Assembly (NCBI RefSeq): GCF_032842945.2
Contig: NZ_CP146606.1
Span: forward strand, 3,042,501 to 3,106,500
Direction: 5' to 3'
From: Roseovarius sp. W115
GTDB lineage: Bacteria > Pseudomonadota > Alphaproteobacteria > Rhodobacterales > Rhodobacteraceae
Length of the DNA: 64,000 nt
This document shows positions 58,802-64,000 of the stretch, in pieces (position 1 is the first letter of the stretch; each line of letters starts with the position of its first letter). The notes under the pieces are model-generated. The model was not told the DNA's origin, did no database searches, and was given only the letters and a program-made list of their open reading frames with translations. The translations under genes were made by a program, and so were the position numbers.

Positions 58802-60319
58802 ATGGCGGCACTGGATGATGTGGTCAAGGACGGCGTAGACCAGGAAACGGTCGATGCGGTGAAAGACATCAGCACGTATAAATACGGCTGGAACACCGAT
58901 ATCGAGATGGAATATGCGCCAAAGGGCCTGACCCCGGATATCGTCAAGCTGATCTCTGAAAAGAACGGCGAGCCGGAGTGGATGACCGAATGGCGCATGG
59001 CGGCCTATGAGCGCTGGCTGAAGCTGGAAGAGCCGGATTGGGCCATGGTCGACTATCCTGAGATCGACTTTCAGGACCAGTATTACTATGCCCGCCCCAA
59101 GAGCATGGAGGAAAAGCCAAAGTCGCTGGATGAGGTGGATCCCAAGCTCCTGGAGACGTATGAGAAATTGGGTATTCCGCTCAAGGAACAGATGATCCTT
59201 GCGGGTGTGGAAGGTGCAGAGGATGCGCCCGCAGAGGGCCGCAAAGTCGCCGTCGATGCGGTGTTTGACTCCGTTTCTGTGGGCACGACATTTCAGGCAG
59301 AGCTCAAGAAGGCGGGCGTGATCTTTTGCTCGATTTCCGAGGCGATCAAAGAGCATCCTGAGCTGGTGAAGAAATATCTCGGCTCGGTCGTGCCAGTGTC
59401 GGACAACTTCTATGCCACACTCAATTCGGCGGTTTTCTCGGACGGCTCATTTGTCTACGTGCCGCCCGGCGTGCGCTGCCCGATGGAGTTGAGCACTTAT
59501 TTCCGGATCAATGCCGAGAATACGGGTCAGTTCGAGCGCACGCTCATCATCGCCGACAAAGGCTCTTACGTGAGCTATCTCGAAGGGTGCACCGCGCCGC
59601 AGCGCGATACGTCACAGCTGCACGCCGCGGTTGTCGAGATCGTCATCGAAGAAGATGCGGAAGTGAAATATTCCACCGTGCAGAACTGGTTCCCAGGCGA
59701 TGAGAACGGCAAAGGTGGTATCTACAACTTTGTCACCAAGCGCGCCGATTGCCGGGGCGACCGGGCCAAGGTGATGTGGACGCAGGTGGAAACCGGCTCT
59801 GCTGTGACGTGGAAGTACCCAAGTTGCATCCTGCGCGGCGAAGACAGCCAGGGTGAGTTCTATTCGATTGCGATCACCAACAACTACCAGCAGGCCGATA
59901 CCGGCACGAAGATGATCCATCTGGGTAAGAACACCAAAAGCCGAATTGTCTCGAAGGGGATCAGCGCGGGCAAAGCGCAGAACACCTATCGCGGGTTGGT
60001 GAGCATGCATCCCAAGGCGAAGGACAGCCGCAACTATACGCAATGCGACAGCCTGCTCATTGGCGACAAATGCGGCGCGCATACGGTGCCTTACATTGAA
60101 GTGAAGAACAATTCCTCGCGGGTTGAGCACGAGGCCACGACATCCAAGGTCGATGATGATCAGCTCTTCTATTGTCGCCAGCGTGGCATGGATGAGGAAG
60201 AAGCTGTGGCCCTGGTGGTGAACGGGTTCTGCAAGGACGTGCTCCAGGCGCTTCCGATGGAATTTGCCATGGAAGCGCAGCAGCTTGTGGCAATTTCCCT
60301 AGAAGGGTCGGTGGGGTAA
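58802..60319 (+). CDS. sufB: Fe-S assembly scaffold protein SufB
   Basis: The scaffold subunit of SufBCD. 505 residues, full length and intact: [108 protein letters not shown] and the C-terminal [18 protein letters not shown]. The beta-helix core carries conserved Cys and His residues that build the cluster. It starts 34 bases after the desulfurase gene. Confidence 0.97.
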   Translation: MAALDDVVKDGVDQETVDAVKDISTYKYGWNTDIEMEYAPKGLTPDIVKLISEKNGEPEWMTEWRMAAYERWLKLEEPDWAMVDYPEIDFQDQYYYARPKSMEEKPKSLDEVDPKLLETYEKLGIPLKEQMILAGVEGAEDAPAEGRKVAVDAVFDSVSVGTTFQAELKKAGVIFCSISEAIKEHPELVKKYLGSVVPVSDNFYATLNSAVFSDGSFVYVPPGVRCPMELSTYFRINAENTGQFERTLIIADKGSYVSYLEGCTAPQRDTSQLHAAVVEIVIEEDAEVKYSTVQNWFPGDENGKGGIYNFVTKRADCRGDRAKVMWTQVETGSAVTWKYPSCILRGEDSQGEFYSIAITNNYQQADTGTKMIHLGKNTKSRIVSKGISAGKAQNTYRGLVSMHPKAKDSRNYTQCDSLLIGDKCGAHTVPYIEVKNNSSRVEHEATTSKVDDDQLFYCRQRGMDEEEAVALVVNGFCKDVLQALPMEFAMEAQQLVAISLEGSVG

Positions 60320-60336
60320 CCCCACAGGGTACGCGC

Positions 60337-60615
60337 ATGACCGTCTCCCCCGAAGCCCCCCAAGAGCGCAAGATCAAGCGCCCCGTCGTCTCGGACGAAG
60401 ATGGCACGCGTGAGGGTGGGTTGGTCTTCCCGATTGTCTTTATCATCGGGTTTATGCTGGCCGCGATGGCGCATCCGGCGGCTTTGGCGTCTTTCTGGGT
60501 GTGGTTTGTTCTTTTGATGCTGTCTTCGGCTGTTGCGGTGGCCACCAAAAACCTGGTGGCACGTCTGAATGGGTTTGAAGGCGACGCAGAAGATGATGTG
60601 AAGGGGCCTTTATGA
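60337..60615 (+). CDS. Small two-helix membrane protein in the suf operon
   Basis: 92 residues. A polar N-terminus (EAPQERKIKRPVVSDEDGTR) leads to two helices, GGLVFPIVFIIGFMLAAMAHPAALAS and FWVWFVLLMLSSAVAVATKN, and an acidic end. It lies 17 bases after sufB and is co-oriented with the operon. Its N-terminal motif KRPVVSDEDGTREGG resembles TRSFVVSEDTLRGR of the next gene, so the two may be distant relatives. No function known. Confidence 0.65.
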   Translation: MTVSPEAPQERKIKRPVVSDEDGTREGGLVFPIVFIIGFMLAAMAHPAALASFWVWFVLLMLSSAVAVATKNLVARLNGFEGDAEDDVKGPL

Positions 60616-60720
60616 CCGTTCATACCGCACCTAACCTGCGAATTCCCGTTCAATTTGCGCCATATTTGTGCCCAACCGGCTTGGTAACGAACGCGTTATC
60701 GAAGCAGTGGGAGCGCAAAA

Positions 60721-61248
60721 ATGAGCGACTCGCAACAAGACGCCTTTCAGGCACGTCTGGCCCGGATTGGAGGGGCGCCCAAGCCCGTAACGCCGGGTCC
60801 GGCCGACAATATCGTCCAGCAAACCGAAAAGCGCACACGAAGTTTCGTGGTGTCCGAGGACACTCTACGGGGGCGTTTGGCCTATCCGCTATCGTTCGTA
60901 TGGGCCTTTCTTCTGGGTATCCTATCGGTCTTTATGGCCCGTTTTGCAGTTGCCCATCTGGTCGGCTCGCCCGAGGGTGCGGACGATATGATGCTCTACA
61001 TGATGGATATCGGTATCGCGGGTATCGTGGCCTTTGCCATTGGCGTCGCGATAAAGTCGACCGACCCCAAGGTCATGACGACCACCATGATTGGCGTATT
61101 CGCAACGGTCACGACGATGCACAACCTCGTCTGGATGTTCCCGGAAACATTTGTGTGGTTCTACGGCGAGGAATGGGTCGAGGCGCTCTTGCTGCGCTCC
61201 GAACCCAACAGCCTGTTCTTCCGTGGGGAATACATTCTCATCGAATAA
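60721..61248 (+). CDS. Membrane protein of unknown function in the suf operon
   Basis: 175 residues. A cytosolic N-terminus (MSDSQQDAFQARLARIGGAP) is followed by about four helices: YPLSFVWAFLLGILSVFMARFAVAHLV, MMLYMMDIGIAGIVAFAIGVAI, MTTTMIGVFATVTTMHNLVWMF and a shorter one. The end reads LRSEPNSLFFRGEYILIE. No family is recognised. Conserved placement between sufB and sufC in this group suggests that it is kept for a reason, but no link to cluster assembly is shown. Confidence 0.7.
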   Translation: MSDSQQDAFQARLARIGGAPKPVTPGPADNIVQQTEKRTRSFVVSEDTLRGRLAYPLSFVWAFLLGILSVFMARFAVAHLVGSPEGADDMMLYMMDIGIAGIVAFAIGVAIKSTDPKVMTTTMIGVFATVTTMHNLVWMFPETFVWFYGEEWVEALLLRSEPNSLFFRGEYILIE

Positions 61249-61266
61249 ACCAAATGGATATGCGCC

Positions 61267-61875
61267 ATGGTTGACGTGGCGCAAACCCATATCACTCGGC
61301 CCGAACTGACGCTGCCAGCGGCAGAGACGGCGGTCCTCTGCGCGGCCTATGCCCGGGCGGATGTCATTTTGGAATATGGCTCGGGCGGCTCTACGGTGAT
61401 GGCCGCCGAGATGCCGGGCAAACGTGTGTTTTCCGTTGAGAGTGACCACAACTGGGCGGAGATGATGCGCCAGTGGTTTGACGAGAACCCACCGGCCAAA
61501 GGCAGCACGGTTGACGTCATCTGGACCGACATTGGTCCAACCAAGGAATGGGGCTATCCAAAAGATGCCTCAAAATACCAAAGCTATGCCCGCTACCCGC
61601 TGGCAGTCTGGGACGCAGCAGAGTTTCAGCAACCCGATGTGGTTCTGGTCGACGGGCGGTTTCGCACGGGCTGTGCGATGGCCACAGCGCTGCGCACGAC
61701 GAAACCTGTGACGCTGTTCATCGATGATTATGCCCGGCGCAAACAATACCACCGGGTGGAGGCCTTTATCGGCGCACCCGAAATGACCGGGCGTATGGCG
61801 GAGTTTAACGTGTCTCCCCTGACGCTCGCACCGGAACACTATCTCGATCTGATTGAAATGATGACGCGGCCCTGA
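61267..61875 (+). CDS. Putative SAM-dependent methyltransferase-fold protein in the suf operon
   Basis: 202 residues. The Rossmann-like start has VILEYGSGGSTVMAAEM (motif I, E-x-G-x-G-x), then VFSVESDHNWAEMM, VDVIWTDIGPT and PDVVLVDGRFRTGCAMA, as in class I methyltransferases or related proteins. LTLFIDDYARRKQYH-like strands (VTLFIDDYARRKQYHRVEAF) follow. No catalytic pair for a defined substrate is clear. It stands 32 bases before sufC, in the same direction. Confidence 0.72.
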   Translation: MVDVAQTHITRPELTLPAAETAVLCAAYARADVILEYGSGGSTVMAAEMPGKRVFSVESDHNWAEMMRQWFDENPPAKGSTVDVIWTDIGPTKEWGYPKDASKYQSYARYPLAVWDAAEFQQPDVVLVDGRFRTGCAMATALRTTKPVTLFIDDYARRKQYHRVEAFIGAPEMTGRMAEFNVSPLTLAPEHYLDLIEMMTRP

Positions 61876-61907
61876 GGGACCGGGTTGAAACGGACATAAA
61901 TGAGGAC

Positions 61908-62669
61908 ATGACCATGCTGGAAATCAAAGGCTTGAAAGTCGATCTTGAGGAAGAAGAAAAGTCCATCCTGAAAGGTGTCGACCTGACGGTTGAAGCTGGC
62001 AAAGTGCACGCGATTATGGGGCCAAACGGCTCTGGCAAGTCCACGCTCAGCTATGTTCTGTCCGGCAAGGATGGTTATGAGGTCACAGGTGGTGGCGCCA
62101 CGCTGGAAGGTGAGGATGTGCTGGAGATGGAACCGGAAGAGCGCGCGGCGGCGGGCCTCTTCCTGGCATTCCAATATCCGGTGGAAATTCCTGGCGTGGG
62201 CAATATGACCTTCCTGCGGACAGCACTCAACGCGCAGCGAAAAGCGCGCGGCGAAGAGGAAATGAGTGCCACGGATTTCCTCAAAATGGTGCGCGAAAAG
62301 GCCAAGTCGCTGAAGATTGATGCGGATATGCTCAAGCGCCCCGTCAATGTGGGTTTTTCCGGTGGCGAGAAAAAGCGCAATGAAATCCTGCAGATGGCTG
62401 TGCTTGAACCCAAGATGTGCATTCTGGATGAAACTGACTCCGGGCTTGATGTCGACGCGATGAAACTGGTCGCCCAAGGCGTCAATGCGCTGCGCGACCA
62501 GGGCCGGGGATTCCTCGTCATCACGCACTACCAGCGCCTGCTCGATCACATCAAACCTGATGTCGTGCATATCATGGCTGATGGGCGCATCGTGAAAACC
62601 GGTGGGCCTGATCTTGCGCTGGAAGTTGAAAACAACGGCTATGCCGATATTCTGGCAGAGGTGGCATAA
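61908..62669 (+). CDS. sufC: Fe-S assembly ATPase SufC
   Basis: The ABC-type ATPase that energises SufBCD. 253 residues: Walker A GPNGSGKSTLSYVLSGKDGY, LFLAFQYPVEIPGVGN (the SufC Q-loop), signature NVGFSGGEKKRNEI, Walker B MCILDETDSGLDVDAM and the switch VITHYQRLLDHI. It begins MTMLEIKGLKV; a second ATG two codons in is possible. Its stop overlaps the sufD start by one base. Confidence 0.97.
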   Translation: MTMLEIKGLKVDLEEEEKSILKGVDLTVEAGKVHAIMGPNGSGKSTLSYVLSGKDGYEVTGGGATLEGEDVLEMEPEERAAAGLFLAFQYPVEIPGVGNMTFLRTALNAQRKARGEEEMSATDFLKMVREKAKSLKIDADMLKRPVNVGFSGGEKKRNEILQMAVLEPKMCILDETDSGLDVDAMKLVAQGVNALRDQGRGFLVITHYQRLLDHIKPDVVHIMADGRIVKTGGPDLALEVENNGYADILAEVA

Positions 62670-63951
62670 TGGCACTTGATGACCGCAGACATTCCTTAAC
62701 GGAAGAGCGTTTGTCCAGCATGACGGTCCCTGATGTGGGTTGTACCGCTGAGGCGCGTCAGGCTGCTCTTGCCCGGCTGCGCAGCATGGGTCTGCCGCAG
62801 GGCCGGGATGAATACTGGAAATTCACCAAACCTGACACGCTGGTGCAACCGGATGCACCAAAAGCGGCTCTCTTTGTGGACGACGAAGCCCCGCTTTTCG
62901 ACAACGTGGACCGGCTCAAAATCGTCTTCGTGGATGGGGTCTATAGCCCAGAGCTGTCAGACCCGTTCGAACTAGAGGGGGTGCAGGTCGACCGGCTGGA
63001 AGACGTATGCTGCACCGATGACCACTGGGCGGAGGATCTGTATGGGGTCCTTGAGGCACGCGGTCAAACACCCGTTGCGCGTCCGCTGGCTGCACTGAAC
63101 ACCGCTTATGCCGGCGATGGCGTGACAATCCGGGTCACGGGTCAACCGTCAAAGCCGATCAACCTGATCTATACGCATAAATCAGAGACGTCTGACGTGT
63201 TCCTGCATCATGTTGTGCGGGTGGAAAGTGGCGCTGAGGCGACGATCCTTGAAACCGGCCCGGCGGCGGCACGGTTCAACAAATGCATGGAGATCGAGAT
63301 TGCCGATGGCGGCGCGCTTCACCACATCCGGGCACAAGGGCGCGACCATGAGCGTCGGGCCGTCACACATATGTTTGCGCGGTTGGGCGAGGAAAGCACG
63401 TTCAAGTCCTTCACTTTGACGGCCAACGGCGTTCTGACCCGCAATGAATGCGTTGTGGAACTGACAGGCGACAATGCAGTGGCGCATGTGGCGGGGGCCT
63501 GTGTTGGAGATGGTGATTTTCACCATGATGACACGGTTTTCGTCACCCATGATGCGGTCAATTGCGAAAGCCGTCAGGTCTTCAAGAAGGTACTGCGGAA
63601 CGGCGCCACAGGTGTGTTTCAGGGCAAAATCCTGGTTCAGCCCGGCGCGCAGAAAACCGATGGCTACCAGATCAGCCAATCGCTGCTTCTGGATGGTGAC
63701 AGCGAGTTTCTCGCCAAACCGGAGTTGGAAATCTACGCCGATGACGTGGCCTGTTCGCACGGCTCGACCTCAGGTGCGATTGACGAAGAGGCGCTGTTTT
63801 ACCTGCGCGCGCGGGGGTTCCGCATGCTATTGCCACCGATCTTCTGACATTGGCGTTTCTTGCCGAGGCGGTTGAGGAAATTGAAAGCGAAGCTTTGCGC
63901 GATGACATCAACACGCGTCTGGAAGCCTGGCTGGAGCGACGGCGCGGCTAA
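62669..63951 (+). CDS. sufD: Fe-S assembly protein SufD, frame broken by one base
   Basis: The SufB partner in SufBCD. About 427 residues when repaired. It has SMGLPQGRDEYWKFTKP at the N-terminus, then the beta-helix core (ALHHIRAQGRDHERRAVTHMFARLG, GVFQGKILVQPGAQKTDGYQIS) and DDVACSHGSTSGAIDEEALFYLRARG. There the frame slips at the G5 run 63813-63817. A sixth G yields VPHAIATDLLTLAFLAEAVEEIESEALRDDI and a stop at 63951, exactly the usual SufD end. Undercall assumed, since SufD is normally essential. Confidence 0.93.
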
Positions 63952-64000
63952 TGCCGGTAACGACGGACATTGTTGCGACCTATCGGGGTCCGCGCACGGT
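63951..64000 (+). CDS. Start of a YIP1-like membrane protein (cut by window edge)
   Basis: Only MPVTTDIVATYRGPRT is visible. The ATG shares one base with the sufD stop (TAATG), so it is the next gene of the suf operon. In Rhodobacterales the gene after sufD usually encodes a YIP1-domain membrane protein with this kind of N-terminus; the visible part is too short to prove it. Confidence 0.45.
   Translation, partial: MPVTTDIVATYRGPRT

Overview
The window is about 64 kb of chromosomal DNA from an alphaproteobacterium, most likely a marine Rhodobacterales species of the Roseobacter group. The evidence is the gene content and order: an Rrf2 regulator-cysteine desulfurase-sufB-(three small genes)-sufC-sufD-YIP1 block, rpmF-plsX-fabH-ihfA-MerR, scpA-scpB after a SPOR protein and NagZ, a double-length Dcd, a DksA with one cysteine, Usg, OlsB and a DUF2927 lipoprotein beside MoxR and VWA genes. 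Coding density is high. I see no insertion sequence, prophage, CRISPR array or rRNA. There is one tRNA (Pro, anticodon GGG).

Layout. 1-3.8 kb: end of an M48 protease gene, a Hint-domain protein, a metal-ligand-free M24 protein and a radical SAM enzyme. 3.9-10.3 kb: sugar metabolism (zwf, pgl, pgi, eno), a small cupin and a DMT transporter. 10.4-13.7 kb: fur, selO, a GNAT acetyltransferase and a nucleoside hydrolase. 13.8-17.8 kb: a MoxR ATPase, two small proteins, a DUF2927 lipoprotein and a VWA protein. 17.9-20.9 kb: dksA, a FAD monooxygenase, a very short open frame with a perfect Shine-Dalgarno match, a 52-residue membrane peptide and xth. 21.0-23.6 kb: an unusual three-gene unit (short protein made of 21-residue repeats, 357-residue protein of unknown function, DMT exporter) preceded by DnaA-box-like sequences. 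23.6-33.8 kb: an IscA-type protein, dgt, a cation/proton antiporter, argS, SPOR, nagZ, scpA, scpB and dcd. 33.8-38.2 kb: tRNA-Pro and the rpmF/plsX/fabH/ihfA group. 38.3-45.8 kb: bamE, olsB, an ABC-F ATPase and an exopolysaccharide set. 46-55 kb: gyrA, usg, an SYLF-like lipoprotein, hemB, a membrane protein and mfd. 55.3-64 kb: unknown genes, an alpha/beta hydrolase and the Fe-S assembly (suf) operon, cut at the right edge.

Two points matter for reading the annotation. First, nine genes (pgl, VWA, DUF2927, antiporter, nagZ, ABC-F, SYLF lipoprotein, the Rrf2 regulator and sufD) are each broken by exactly one missing base, nearly always in a G/C or A/T run. Adding one base restores a full-length, family-typical protein every time. 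This looks like sequencing undercalls, not gene decay, so I list them as whole genes with the break noted. Second, the most interesting system is the 21.2-23.6 kb unit. Its first product carries five FTSSL(G/T)PV-type repeats whose copies are identical in protein but differ at most codons, followed by an unknown protein and an exporter. It resembles a multi-core peptide precursor with partner and exporter, but no known modifying enzyme is recognisable.

Stretches of 200-340 bases without a gene: 19612-19838 (mini open frame and hairpin), 20894-21229 (DnaA-box-like sites and upstream region) and 55051-55314 (nothing recognised).
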